Counted from the stretch's first letter, positions 8,251 through 17,740 are shown. The stretch: 35,894 nt of DNA from Candidatus Melainabacteria bacterium RIFCSPLOWO2_02_FULL_35_15 (GCA_001784585.1 MFRN01000031.1:56962-92855); one strand, 5' to 3'. Notes: generated from the letters alone by a model not told the origin. Program-made: numbers and translations.

Positions 8251-9226
8251 TTTTATTTTTTTCTATTTCATTTTCCATTGTTCCACTTTGATAGAAGTCT
8301 AACAAGCCAACAGATTTATTTAACGCTGATCTGGCTGAAGACTTGGTTATACCTGTCTCACTAAGGAGCTCATTAACCGGTACAACATTTACTCTTCTTG
8401 TTAAAAAAGCCAGGCCTAAAAGTTTTGGTTTTAAAGCCCCGCCGGTTAAACCTACCGTAGCAGTGATTAATTCATTTTTGCCATTTTTATTTGCTGGAAT
8501 TAATCTTTCCAGTTTAGGTTCATTTATAAGTCTGAATTTGTCTTCAGCAGCAATCTGAGGATAAACCAGTACCTCCTTACTAATTGCTGCAACCGGTTTT
8601 ATATCAGGCGGCAGCTCAAAGTCCAGCCTTGCTGTATACTGCTGACCGCCAGGAACCTGCTCCGGAGCTGATAATCTGATTTTATTCTGGTCAATTAACT
8701 CGCCTCCCAGCGCATAACCGATGCTGACTCTTTCAAAAATAGTTTTGTCGCTTGTAATTTTCCACATAGGCCCGAATTTTTTTAAAAACACTTGTCCGAC
8801 TGAAACTGCTTTTAATACCCCGTTTGCACCGACTTCCTGTCTTATCATTGAAGAATTACCTTCAAAAATATCAGTACTTTCAACAGTGGCGTATTCACCG
8901 TAAACCCTGATAGTTCTATCCTGTGATTTTGTTTTAATATCAGGATATGCTTCCCATAGCTCTACAGTAAGGTTTTTTACAGAACCAATATTCAGCCCGT
9001 CTCCGTTTACAAAATCATCAGCATAATATTTAATTAAATTATCAATCTTATAAAGGTTCCAGTCATTTTCAAGATTATCTAATAACTCATTTATTTTTTG
9101 TACCTCGGTAATATTATTAATATCTTTATTCTCTGCATTTACTGAAAAACTGGTACTCTGTGAATCAAAAGAAAAAGCCGGCAAAGATATAAATGTAATT
9201 AAAATTATTAAAAAAAATCTTTTCAT
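8195..9226 (-). CDS. Exported protein with NTF2/SnoaL-like domain
   Basis: I choose ATG9226, which follows a GGGG-type ribosome binding site about 6 bases upstream and gives a compact signal peptide (MKRFFLIILITFISLPAFS). The same frame could open at a GTG at 9238, but that GTG overlaps the ribosome binding site. Residues about 35-155 look like an NTF2/SnoaL (DUF4440-type) cone fold: VQKINELLDNLENDWNLYKI, YYADDFVNGDG, TIRVYGEYATVESTDIFEG and VFLKKFGPMWKI. A beta-rich C-terminal half of unknown type follows (ARLDFELPPDIKPVAAISKE...), then a charged Lys/Glu/Pro tail. Its last 56 bases overlap tilS. It is the first gene of the leftward NTF2-like/tilS/hpt/ftsH run and divergent from the asparaginase. 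Its role is unknown. Confidence 0.75.
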   Translation of the reverse strand: MKRFFLIILITFISLPAFSFDSQSTSFSVNAENKDINNITEVQKINELLDNLENDWNLYKIDNLIKYYADDFVNGDGLNIGSVKNLTVELWEAYPDIKTKSQDRTIRVYGEYATVESTDIFEGNSSMIRQEVGANGVLKAVSVGQVFLKKFGPMWKITSDKTIFERVSIGYALGGELIDQNKIRLSAPEQVPGGQQYTARLDFELPPDIKPVAAISKEVLVYPQIAAEDKFRLINEPKLERLIPANKNGKNELITATVGLTGGALKPKLLGLAFLTRRVNVVPVNELLSETGITKSSARSALNKSVGLLDFYQSGTMENEIEKNKNDKKQKTPETDTAPEIKE

Positions 9227-9277
9227 CAATAACCCCACAAAATCTATATAAAGATTTTACAATAGAAAGACAAACTT

Positions 9278-10222
9278 ATGGCTAATACTAAAAATTCAAA
9301 GCCTGAACTCCTGTTAAAAACAATAAGAGGAAATAATATTGAAACTTTACATAATGGCTGGATTTGTGTGCTGGATAGAAATAAAAAAATAATCTATAAA
9401 AAGGGAGCCGTTAATGATTATATTTTTTTAAGATCAACTGCAAAACCAATTCAGGCAATTCCTGTCATTGAAAGCAATATTAAAGTAACCCGGAAAGAAC
9501 TAGCCCTTATATGTGCATCACATTCCGGATCGGAAAGACACATTAGCATATTGAAGGAGTTTTTAAGAAAGCATCGTATAAATCCATCTGACTTACAATG
9601 CGGTATTCATCAGCCCTTTAATCCGGTACCTTTTCCAAATGTGCTCCATAACAATTGCTCAGGAAAGCACATAGGAATGTTAATAGCCTGTAAAAAAAAT
9701 AATTGGGATTTAAAAAATTACACAGATCCAAATCATCCATTACAAAGATTAATTTTAAATAAAATTAAAAATCTTTCAGAAGCAAAAAAAATATTTATAG
9801 CTATTGACGGCTGTAGTGCACCTACTTTTACACTGCCAGTAATAAACATTGCAAAAATGTTTTCAAATTTCACCCTCGATAAAAGATATTTAGAAATAAT
9901 AAATGCTATGAAATTAAATCCATATCTTACAGGCGGAGAAGGTCAGATTGATTCGGAAATTATAAAAGTATCAAAGGGGAAGCTGGTTTCAAAAGTCGGA
10001 GCTGAAGGAATAATCATCGTAGCATATGATGGAAACTGTGCTGTAGTAAAAATTGCTGATGGATCGCAGAAAGCCAGATCAATAGCAATTTTAAGGCTTC
10101 TTATAAAGCTGGGCTGGTTAAAAAAAGAGCAGATTAAAAACTCGCCTTTAGAAAAAATATACGATCTTAGAATTAGAAATTGTGCCGGGAAAGTAGCTGG
10201 AGAGATTAAACTGGTTTTTTAA
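9278..10222 (+). CDS. L-asparaginase II (PF06089 family)
   Basis: It probably hydrolyses asparagine to aspartate and ammonia. The family motifs are easy to see: LRSTAKPIQAIPVIES (about 51-66), ICASHSGSERHI (about 78-89), NNCSGKHIGML (about 128-138), AIDGCSAPTFTLP (about 169-181) and VGAEGIIIVA near residue 245. This is the family typified by the thermolabile Rhizobium etli asparaginase and common in cyanobacteria, not the E. coli AnsA/AnsB type. The 314 residues fit. There is no signal peptide, so it is cytoplasmic. The ribosome binding site is weak (AGAAAG). Its TAA stop overlaps the stop of the convergent gene by 4 bases. Confidence 0.9.
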   Translation: MANTKNSKPELLLKTIRGNNIETLHNGWICVLDRNKKIIYKKGAVNDYIFLRSTAKPIQAIPVIESNIKVTRKELALICASHSGSERHISILKEFLRKHRINPSDLQCGIHQPFNPVPFPNVLHNNCSGKHIGMLIACKKNNWDLKNYTDPNHPLQRLILNKIKNLSEAKKIFIAIDGCSAPTFTLPVINIAKMFSNFTLDKRYLEIINAMKLNPYLTGGEGQIDSEIIKVSKGKLVSKVGAEGIIIVAYDGNCAVVKIADGSQKARSIAILRLLIKLGWLKKEQIKNSPLEKIYDLRIRNCAGKVAGEIKLVF

Positions 10223-11004
10223 TTCCTTATCAACTGAATATTTCTGTTAAAAACGATTTGTAACTCCTGTCCTCTGCTTAAAGTAGTCGTATCAGTCTGA
10301 GCAAATAATGCAAATAATTTCCCGCTTAATAATTTATCAATTAACAATGTCTCCAAATTATTAACCGGAACAGTAAGAATACTATCAGGTAAGAACTGAG
10401 AATTTGACGGCTTAGTGGTTTGTGGTTTTAATATACCATCTTCACTTAATATCCCTTTTTGAACATCAAGTTCAGTATCAAGTACAAATGTTTCACCAAG
10501 TGGTGTAACAAGCTCATCTAAATGTAAACCAATTTTTCCAGCTTTGATGAAAAAGTTTGGTCTTTTTAAAAAACTAATTCTACCTCTTACCCACGAACCT
10601 TTAGGAAGAATCAGCTGCGGTGGATTAGCCTGAATATAAAAATCTTTTGAAACATGAGCCTTAAAATAATCACCGATCTTTGCAGTTTTAGCATCAATAA
10701 AATTATCTGCTACAAGTTTTAATGAAGTATTTAAAGGAATAGTAGTATTAGTAACAGCAGGCTTTGGAAAATGTGGAATAGTATTTAAATCAATTTGTGA
10801 TGGGAGATTTTCCTGCGATTCATTTTCCTGGACGGGAACTTTTAGGGAGAGTGAATCGTGAATCGTGAATCGTGAATCGTTACTGGTTCGTAACTCGCTG
10901 CTTGTAGCTCGTGAATCGTAATTTGAAATAATCAAGAAACAGCTAACAAGAAAAAGAACGACGAGCGACGAACGACGAGCCGCATTTTTTTTACTGTACT
11001 TCAT
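10219..11004 (-). CDS. Exported protein of unknown function with repeat-derived N-terminus
   Basis: The 261-residue protein has a hydrophobic N-terminal segment (SSLVVLFLVSCFLIISNY, about 12-29), so it is probably exported or a lipoprotein; the Cys is inside the segment but the lipobox is not convincing. Residues about 30-53 (YDSRATSSELRTS ... FTIHDSLSLKV) and residues 8-15 are encoded by short tandem DNA repeats (see repeat entries) and look like low-complexity filler. The remainder is beta-rich, with a segment (IGDYFKAHVSKDFYI ... LPKGSWVRGRI) resembling envelope proteins that specify an outer-surface beta barrel or LysM-like fold, though I cannot assign one. It starts inside the upstream YtxH gene (14-base overlap). 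Being last in the leftward operon, it ends in a 4-base tail-to-tail overlap with the asparaginase gene. Confidence 0.65.
   Translation of the reverse strand: MKYSKKNAARRSSLVVLFLVSCFLIISNYDSRATSSELRTSNDSRFTIHDSLSLKVPVQENESQENLPSQIDLNTIPHFPKPAVTNTTIPLNTSLKLVADNFIDAKTAKIGDYFKAHVSKDFYIQANPPQLILPKGSWVRGRISFLKRPNFFIKAGKIGLHLDELVTPLGETFVLDTELDVQKGILSEDGILKPQTTKPSNSQFLPDSILTVPVNNLETLLIDKLLSGKLFALFAQTDTTTLSRGQELQIVFNRNIQLIRN
10851..10878. repeat. (GTGAATC)4 heptamer tandem repeat
   Basis: Four exact head-to-tail copies of GTGAATC occur at 10851, 10858, 10865 and 10872, and a fifth isolated copy lies at 10911-10917. They lie inside the leftward exported-protein gene (as GATTCAC on the coding strand). 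Because the unit is 7 bases, gain or loss of one copy would shift the reading frame. Confidence 0.9.
10900..10983. repeat. Degenerate ACGA/CTCG short-repeat tract
   Basis: Sequence flanking the heptamer is built from related short words: AGCTCGTGAATCGTAA near 10907-10922 and ACGACGAGCGACGAACGACG at 10959-10978. On the coding strand these encode the ARRSS segment before the hydrophobic core and the Ser/Arg-rich segment after it. Such words look like an expanded simple repeat and not like conserved coding sequence. Confidence 0.65.
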
Positions 11005-11299
11005 CTTGAATTAAAATATCTGTACCACGCCTTGCAAGCTCATCAAGTTTTGAACTTATTTTACTGGCTTTTGTCTGGATATTACCAGCCATTTCAACTG
11101 CTTTTCCTCTGCTTATTTGCTGAAATTCTTCAAATCTGTTTTTGGTAAAATCTTTTAACTCATTAGACTTACTTACTAAATCTTCTCTCATTTCTTTGCC
11201 GGGTTTTGGCGCTACAAGCAGACCTAAAACAATTCCGGAAACTAATCCTGAGACCATTCCAAAAACAAACCTAAAAATACTTCCTTCTTCCTTCGACAT
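10991..11299 (-). CDS. YtxH-domain membrane protein
   Basis: This is a small single-span protein of the YtxH/gas-vesicle-like (PF12732) type. It has a glycine-rich transmembrane segment (FRFVFGMVSGLVSGIVLGLL) directly followed by the signature VAPKPGKEMREDL, then a long amphipathic helix. ATG11299 follows an AAGGTG site by 7 bases; the GTG at 11308 is part of that site and is less likely. The protein is about 102 residues. It is sandwiched between a DUF948-like protein and the exported unknown at 10219, and overlaps the latter by 14 bases. In Bacillus, ytxG/ytxH are stress-linked; the role here is unknown. Confidence 0.85.
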   Translation of the reverse strand: MSKEEGSIFRFVFGMVSGLVSGIVLGLLVAPKPGKEMREDLVSKSNELKDFTKNRFEEFQQISRGKAVEMAGNIQTKASKISSKLDELARRGTDILIQDEVQ

Positions 11300-11304
11300 T
11301 TTTA

Positions 11305-11673
11305 TCACCTTCTTATCCCCGGACTGCCGTTATTATTGTAGCTGTTTTCATCAGTTTTACAAGCTAAGAAATATTCCTTAACACCAGCTAATATACCATG
11401 TGCTGAAGATGCCACAAACATACTGGCTTCATGTGCACCGGATTCCAGTACAGATGTTCCTTTTTTCAGAGCAGTTTTAACATTGTAAACACTTTGCTTA
11501 ATTTCTTTAACAGTTGGTTTTACATCATCATTAATTGTGTCAAGTAAGCTTTGTAGTGAACTTAAAGTTCTGGAAAACTGTAGTGCAATCGGAATTAAAA
11601 CAATAACTACAACAAGAGAAAAAAAAGCCAATATTGCAAGTGAGATTACAACAATTGTGTTTAAATCAAGCAT
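11305..11673 (-). CDS. DUF948-like (YtxG-type) membrane protein
   Basis: The 122-residue protein has one N-terminal transmembrane segment (TIVVISLAILAFFSLVVVIVLIPIALQ, 6-32) and then an amphipathic helical region (LSSLQSLLDTINDDVKPTVKEIK ... ALKKGT), the pattern of DUF948/YtxG proteins. It starts 2 bases after the stop of the upstream YtxH gene and ends 5 bases before the ATG of the next, so it is firmly in one operon. A DUF948 protein next to YtxH proteins is the arrangement known from Firmicutes, which supports both calls. No enzymatic motif is visible. Confidence 0.8.
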   Translation of the reverse strand: MLDLNTIVVISLAILAFFSLVVVIVLIPIALQFSRTLSSLQSLLDTINDDVKPTVKEIKQSVYNVKTALKKGTSVLESGAHEASMFVASSAHGILAGVKEYFLACKTDENSYNNNGSPGIRR

Positions 11674-11675
11674 TT

Positions 11676-11990
11676 TTATTTGCTCTGACTGGTTTGTGTA
11701 GCGTATTTTCTCAGTTCATCCGATTTTTCTTTTGCTGCAGAAAGTCCGCTCTCAAATGCTTTTGAAAATTTGTAACTTTGTTCCTTAAAAGCTGATTTAG
11801 CAAAATCCAGGACTGAAACAGTAAGATCAATTAAACTTTCCAAGAAATTAAAAAAAGTTTGTGGTACTGCCTCAACTTTTTCTTTTAATTCTTTACGAAG
11901 CTCTTTTCCAGTCTTAGGAGCATATAAAAGTGCAGAAGCAACTCCTATTAATAAGCCAAGCAATAATCCTCTTTTTAATGTCATTTTCAT
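11676..11990 (-). CDS. YtxH-domain membrane protein (second copy)
   Basis: This 104-residue single-span protein has LKRGLLLGLLIGVASALLYAPKTGKELRKEL, which is the YtxH transmembrane segment followed by the APKTGKELR signature, and then a long charged helical tail. I take ATG11990, which lies 4 bases after the stop of the GT9 gene; upstream in-frame codons reaching to 12020 lie inside that gene. It is a paralogue of the protein at 10991 by motif, with a longer soluble helix. Confidence 0.82.
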   Translation of the reverse strand: MKMTLKRGLLLGLLIGVASALLYAPKTGKELRKELKEKVEAVPQTFFNFLESLIDLTVSVLDFAKSAFKEQSYKFSKAFESGLSAAKEKSDELRKYATQTSQSK

Positions 11991-11994
11991 AGTA

Positions 11995-13975
<1,981 letters not shown>

Positions 13976-13978
13976 TCA

Positions 13979-14024
13979 TTCTCCTTAGAAACAAATTATA
14001 GCGTATAGGGCTATCCATATACCA
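13979..14024 (-). promoter_or_regulatory. Putative ilvC promoter
   Basis: On the reverse strand there is a perfect TATAAT (13995-14000), 22 bases upstream of the ilvC ATG, with GGAG between them. The -35 at 17-18 bases is poor (TGGTAT). A small inverted repeat ATAGC...GCTAT lies immediately upstream. No T-box or leader peptide was seen; the leader would be only about 15-20 bases. Confidence 0.45.
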
Positions 14025-14080
14025 GTTTAATGGCTGAGTTTATCTGCCTAATTATAAGGGCAATATGAAGTAAGAAGCGA

Positions 14081-14103
14081 GGATTTTCTTTAAACGAAAA
14101 TCC
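14081..14103. repeat. Perfect inverted repeat, 8-bp arms
   Basis: GGATTTTC (14081-14088) and GAAAATCC (14096-14103) flank a 7-base loop. It is the first of three palindromes between ilvC and the small gene at 14239. It has no T-run, so a simple rho-independent terminator is unlikely. Confidence 0.75.
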
Positions 14104-14153
14104 GAGCGATGTTAAGCAAGAGAAAAACAAAAGACAACGTTTTTACAAATAAA

Positions 14154-14183
14154 GGATTTGTTCTGCCTAAGGCAGACAAATCC
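14154..14183. repeat. 30-bp imperfect palindrome
   Basis: GGATTTG...CAAATCC outer arms and TCTGCCT/AGGCAGA inner arms pair with a single bulged T. The inner core CTGCCTAAGGCAG resembles the CCGCCTGAGGCGG core of the tilS insertion, suggesting a related repeat family. Confidence 0.75.
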
Positions 14184-14211
14184 GATCAAGCACAAAAATC
14201 GACCGACGGAA

Positions 14212-14230
14212 GCTGCAGCTTGTCTGCAGC
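14212..14230. repeat. Hairpin just before the small gene start
   Basis: GCTGCAG (14212-14218) and CTGCAGC (14224-14230) pair perfectly around CTTGT. The hairpin ends 8 bases before ATG14239, where a ribosome binding site would be expected, so it could impede or control translation. Confidence 0.7.
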
Positions 14231-14238
14231 ATTAAAAA

Positions 14239-14430
14239 ATGATCTTAAAAGAAATAAAAGAAGATTTAATTTCTGAAGCTGAACTGATTATTTATCAGAT
14301 GAAAGCTGCCCAGATTAATGCAGATTTTGAAACTGTAAACGATAAGGCAAATACACTAAACGATATTTGCAGAAAGCTTGAGTTTGTAAAGCATGAAGAA
14401 GAAAAACTTTACCGGGAATTTGATTTCTAA
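14239..14430 (+). CDS. Small helical protein of unknown function
   Basis: This is a 63-residue acidic, helix-rich protein (MILKEIKEDLISEAELIIYQ..., ending RKLEFVKHEEEKLYREFDF) with no signal peptide, transmembrane segment or recognisable motif. It has no visible Shine-Dalgarno site, and the hairpin at 14212-14230 sits in its place. It is followed after 5 bases by a second small coiled-coil gene, so the pair probably forms one unit ahead of yggS-sepF. The even Lys/Glu heptad-like spacing and the tight spacing to its neighbour are the main support for it being real. Confidence 0.55.
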   Translation: MILKEIKEDLISEAELIIYQMKAAQINADFETVNDKANTLNDICRKLEFVKHEEEKLYREFDF

Positions 14431-14435
14431 AAACC

Positions 14436-14675
14436 ATGATAAATAATAAAGAAAAAAATTTAGAAAAAATAAGAGTACAGATTGAACTTCTGAAGAAACG
14501 AATCAACAATATGGACAAAACTCTTGCTCTTCAGGAAAAGGCAATTGATTTAATTGATGAAAAGTCAAAAGCCCTGTTAAGGGAAGCTCAGCTCAACGGT
14601 ATTAACCTGTCTGTAGAGCAGATCATGAAAAACGCTTTTTCAGGCAAGACTTTACCAAAAATCTTATCCATTTAA
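14436..14675 (+). CDS. Small coiled-coil protein of unknown function
   Basis: The 79-residue protein starts with a heptad-patterned helix (LEKIRVQIELLKKRINNMDKT), continues with QEKAIDLIDEKSKALLREA and ends with a short region (LSVEQIMKNAFSGKTLPKIL). It is cytoplasmic by appearance. It starts 5 bases after the stop of the preceding 63-residue gene with no strong ribosome binding site, suggesting coupling. Two small coiled-coil proteins next to division gene sepF could be division or flagellar-type accessory factors, but nothing in the sequence assigns a function. Confidence 0.6.
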   Translation: MINNKEKNLEKIRVQIELLKKRINNMDKTLALQEKAIDLIDEKSKALLREAQLNGINLSVEQIMKNAFSGKTLPKILSI

Positions 14676-14879
14676 ACTCATACAATCTTAAATGGCCGAT
14701 TTGTGCAGATTTTAGGCCGAAGTGGCCCAAATTCTGATTATCTTTACAACCTTTCCTGAATACACAAAATTTGGAATGTAACACGAAAGATTTATTTCTC
14801 TTGACAAGTTATCTAAAATTGGTGATTCTATATATGAACATGCAAACATTTTGATATTGAAAATGTCTTTTGGATCCAA

Positions 14880-15545
14880 GTGGCTATAAAAGAAAATCTG
14901 ACAAAAATTAAGGAACAAATAGATAATATCAATGTCAAAATTATTGCTGTAACAAAATACTCCAGCCAGGAGCAAATTTTTGAAGCATATAATCTGGGCA
15001 TAAGAAACTTTGGTGAAAGTTATTTACAGGATGCCATAGAAAAAATATCCAGAAAATCCCAGTATGAAAATCCGGAAGATTTAATTAGCTGGCATTTTAT
15101 AGGAAGACTTCAAAAAAATAAGGTAAAACAGGTAGTTGGAAAGTTTTGTCTTATACACTCAGTTGACTCACTGGAATTAGGAGTGCTGATAAATAAAGTA
15201 GCAAATGGTAACGAGCTTGTTCAGGATGTTTTACTTCAGGTAAACATTTCCGGGGAAGAAACAAAGGCAGGTTTTAACCCGGACGATCTGAGGGGTTCAT
15301 TTGGAAAATTAATTAAGCTTCCAAATGTAAGAATCCAAGGGCTTATGACCATAGCACCAAAGACAGATGATGAAAATCTTATAAGAAGTTATTTCTCGGA
15401 TTTATCAAGCTTGCAAAAGGAGCTAAATAAAAATTTCATGACAGACATAAAAGAACTTTCAATGGGAATGACTAATGATTACAAAATGGCTGTTGAATGC
15501 GGGGCAACCATGATAAGGATTGGGAAGGGATTATTTAAGGATTAA
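14880..15545 (+). CDS. yggS: YggS/PROSC-family PLP homeostasis protein
   Basis: It binds pyridoxal phosphate without known catalysis and buffers PLP and amino-acid pools. Seen: the PLP-lysine motif IIAVTKYSS (Lys near residue 25), FGESYLQDA, SWHFIGRLQKNKVKQV, LLQVNISGEETKAGF, GLMTIAP and the terminal LSMGMTNDYKMAVECGATMIRIGKGLF. At 221 residues it is of family length. The start is GTG14880 with a modest GGA-type site; no ATG lies at the expected position. It is directly followed by sepF, a pairing conserved in Gram-positives and cyanobacteria. The 204 bases before it hold a small GGCC hairpin near 14713-14728 and no convincing gene. Confidence 0.94.
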   Translation: MAIKENLTKIKEQIDNINVKIIAVTKYSSQEQIFEAYNLGIRNFGESYLQDAIEKISRKSQYENPEDLISWHFIGRLQKNKVKQVVGKFCLIHSVDSLELGVLINKVANGNELVQDVLLQVNISGEETKAGFNPDDLRGSFGKLIKLPNVRIQGLMTIAPKTDDENLIRSYFSDLSSLQKELNKNFMTDIKELSMGMTNDYKMAVECGATMIRIGKGLFKD

Positions 15546-15563
15546 TTTTTTATGGAGGATAAA

Positions 15564-16139
15564 ATGAGTATTTTAGACAGAATACAAAACAAGATAAAAA
15601 AGGCATGGTACAACGAGCATGAAACTGATATATATAACTCGGATGATTTTGATGGACTCTGGGGCGATGGTCGGGAAAATTCATCACCGGATAATTTTCT
15701 AAACCGTCAAATAAAAAAAGAGAAGGGTTTAAATACAATTAAAATAAATAAGGAGATTTCAAACGTGATAGAACATCCCACATTAACACCTCAAAGCGAG
15801 GTAGTAGTAATAGAACCAAGGTCATTTGATGAGGCACTGGATATTATCGAAGAACTGCGCTGCAGAAGGTCTGTAGTATTAAATCTTCAATTTTTAGACA
15901 CAGAGCAATCTCAAAGAGTCGTAGACTTTTTATCCGGTGCGACACATGCATTAGATGGTCACCAGCAAAGAATTGGACAGGGTGTATTTATCTTTGCACC
16001 AAGTAATTTCACCATTAATACTGAATCTCAGGAAGCAAGAGCGCTAAAAGATGCTTTCTGGGGACGAAGCAAAGAAAAAGAACAAGTTCAAACACAGTAT
16101 CAATACGCTGAGCCGGTAAAGAAAAGCAGTATATTTTAA
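15564..16139 (+). CDS. sepF: Cell division protein SepF
   Basis: SepF bundles and anchors FtsZ filaments to the membrane. I choose ATG15564 because the GGAGG before it (15554-15558) is a strong ribosome binding site with 5-base spacing. The ATG at 15552 overlaps that site and would add four residues. The N-terminal amphipathic helix (MSILDRIQNKIKKAW) is the membrane anchor. The SepF core follows at about residues 80-165: VVVIEPRSFDEALDIIEELR, RRSVVLNLQFLDTEQSQRVVDFLSGA, DGHQQRIGQGVFIFAPSNF. An acidic linker separates them. It sits 18 bases after yggS. Confidence 0.95.
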   Translation: MSILDRIQNKIKKAWYNEHETDIYNSDDFDGLWGDGRENSSPDNFLNRQIKKEKGLNTIKINKEISNVIEHPTLTPQSEVVVIEPRSFDEALDIIEELRCRRSVVLNLQFLDTEQSQRVVDFLSGATHALDGHQQRIGQGVFIFAPSNFTINTESQEARALKDAFWGRSKEKEQVQTQYQYAEPVKKSSIF

Positions 16140-16156
16140 TTGTTTCTGCTATATCT

Positions 16157-17713
16157 GTGGATCACAATAACAAAACGTTTTACATAACCTCTCCACTTTA
16201 TTACGTAAACGATATACCTCATGTAGGAAGTGCATACACTACTATTGCCTGCGATACTATTGCCAGATATAAAAGACTAAGAGGATTTGATGTCTGCTTT
16301 TTAACAGGTACAGATGAACATGGGCAAAAAATTGCCAGGGCGGCAAAGCTGGAAAATCGATCTCCCCAGGAACACTGTGATTTCATAAGTGCCAGGTTTA
16401 AAGAGCTGTGGGATCTCTTAAATATCAGGTACGACAGGTTTTCAAGGACCACTTCAAAAATACATGAAAAAATAGTACATGAATTTTTTAATCGGGTTTA
16501 CAAAAAAGGAGATATTTACGAAGCTGACTATGAAGGTTTGTACTGTGAAGGATGTGAAGATTTTAAATCCGAAAAAGATCTGACCGATGAAAAGCTCTGT
16601 CCCATACATAAACAAAAAGTACAGGAATACAAAGAAAAGAATTATTTTTTTGCACTTTCAAAATATGAAAAAAAACTTACTGAATACTTTGATAGAAATC
16701 CGGACTTTATACAACCCTCTTACCGAAAAAATGAAGTTCTTGGCTGGGTAAAAGAAGGTTTAAGAGATTTCCCTATAACAAGACGGACAGTTAGCTGGGG
16801 AATTCCTGTACCAAACGAAAGTAATCAAACAATTTATGTCTGGTTTGATGCACTGCTTGGATATTTGTCCGGACTTCTAAATGCAGACAATTCTTCTACA
16901 ATTGAGTCAGCCACAAAAAAATATTGGCCTTGTTCTGTTCATGTAATTGGAAAAGATATTTTACGTTTTCACGCAGTTTACTGGCCTTGTATGCTTATGT
17001 CTGCTGGTTTACCGCTTCCTCAAAAAGTATTTGGACATGGCTTTCTTACTAAAGATGGCGAGAAAATGGGGAAGACTACCGGAAATATTATTGACCCTTA
17101 TGAACTTGTAAAAGAATTTGGTACTGATGCTGTCAGGTTTTTTTTCTTAAAAGAAATAAGTTTTGGAAAAGACGGTGATTATTCCAGATCTAATTTTATA
17201 AACAGGATTAATTCTGATCTTGCAAACAATCTTGGAAATTTATTAAACAGGACTTTAAACCTTGCTCATAAAAATTACAATGGAGTTATTGAGTCTCGAA
17301 AAGCTGATGATTTTTTAGGTCTCAAAGATAGTACTATCTCTACAATTAACACATATGAAAAGCACATGGATAAACTTGAATTAAAAGAAGCACTTGATGT
17401 ATTATGGGAATTAATAGACAGTACAAACAGGGCATTTAATGCTAAAGCACCCTGGAAATTAATTAAACAAAATGAAAAAGATACTGCTCAATCCTGTCTT
17501 TACGAGACCTTAAACATATTGAGGAATATTAGTATCCTGATTAATCCTTTTATACCTGAAACTAGTATAAAGATATACAGCCAGCTTGGATTTAACGAAC
17601 CCGACCTGTATAATGAATGGGAAAAGTTAGGATGGAAAAGCAAAGAAGAATGCTTTAAGTTAAACGAAGCAAAGCCAGTTTTTCCAAGAATTGATATAAC
17701 CAAAACAATTTAA
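16157..17713 (+). CDS. metG: Methionyl-tRNA synthetase
   Basis: This is a class I synthetase that charges tRNA-Met. The HIGH-type motif is HVGS (22-25). The zinc/connective region has CEGCEDFKSEKDL...CPIHK (three Cys and a His), and the KMSKS-type loop is KMGKT (303-307), a known variant, followed by GNIIDPYELVKEFGTDAVRFF. The C-terminal anticodon domain is helical and lacks the dimerising tRNA-binding extension, giving 518 residues. The start is GTG16157, 17 bases after sepF, without a strong ribosome binding site. Confidence 0.96.
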   Translation: MDHNNKTFYITSPLYYVNDIPHVGSAYTTIACDTIARYKRLRGFDVCFLTGTDEHGQKIARAAKLENRSPQEHCDFISARFKELWDLLNIRYDRFSRTTSKIHEKIVHEFFNRVYKKGDIYEADYEGLYCEGCEDFKSEKDLTDEKLCPIHKQKVQEYKEKNYFFALSKYEKKLTEYFDRNPDFIQPSYRKNEVLGWVKEGLRDFPITRRTVSWGIPVPNESNQTIYVWFDALLGYLSGLLNADNSSTIESATKKYWPCSVHVIGKDILRFHAVYWPCMLMSAGLPLPQKVFGHGFLTKDGEKMGKTTGNIIDPYELVKEFGTDAVRFFFLKEISFGKDGDYSRSNFINRINSDLANNLGNLLNRTLNLAHKNYNGVIESRKADDFLGLKDSTISTINTYEKHMDKLELKEALDVLWELIDSTNRAFNAKAPWKLIKQNEKDTAQSCLYETLNILRNISILINPFIPETSIKIYSQLGFNEPDLYNEWEKLGWKSKEECFKLNEAKPVFPRIDITKTI

Positions 17714-17740
17714 GAGTAAATATATTTGAGGAGCACATTA

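Noticed and set aside
14676-14879. A degenerate gene or terminator between the small genes and yggS
   Set aside because: Only short open stretches interrupted by stops are present; the small GGCC hairpin near 14713-14728 lacks a following T-run.
14712-14975. 87-residue reverse-strand frame
   Set aside because: It overlaps the start of yggS on the other strand and shows no family features or ribosome binding site.
17057-17074. Defective KMSKS loop in MetRS (KMGKT)
   Set aside because: KMGK-type loops are a normal variant in bacterial MetRS, and both catalytic lysines are kept.
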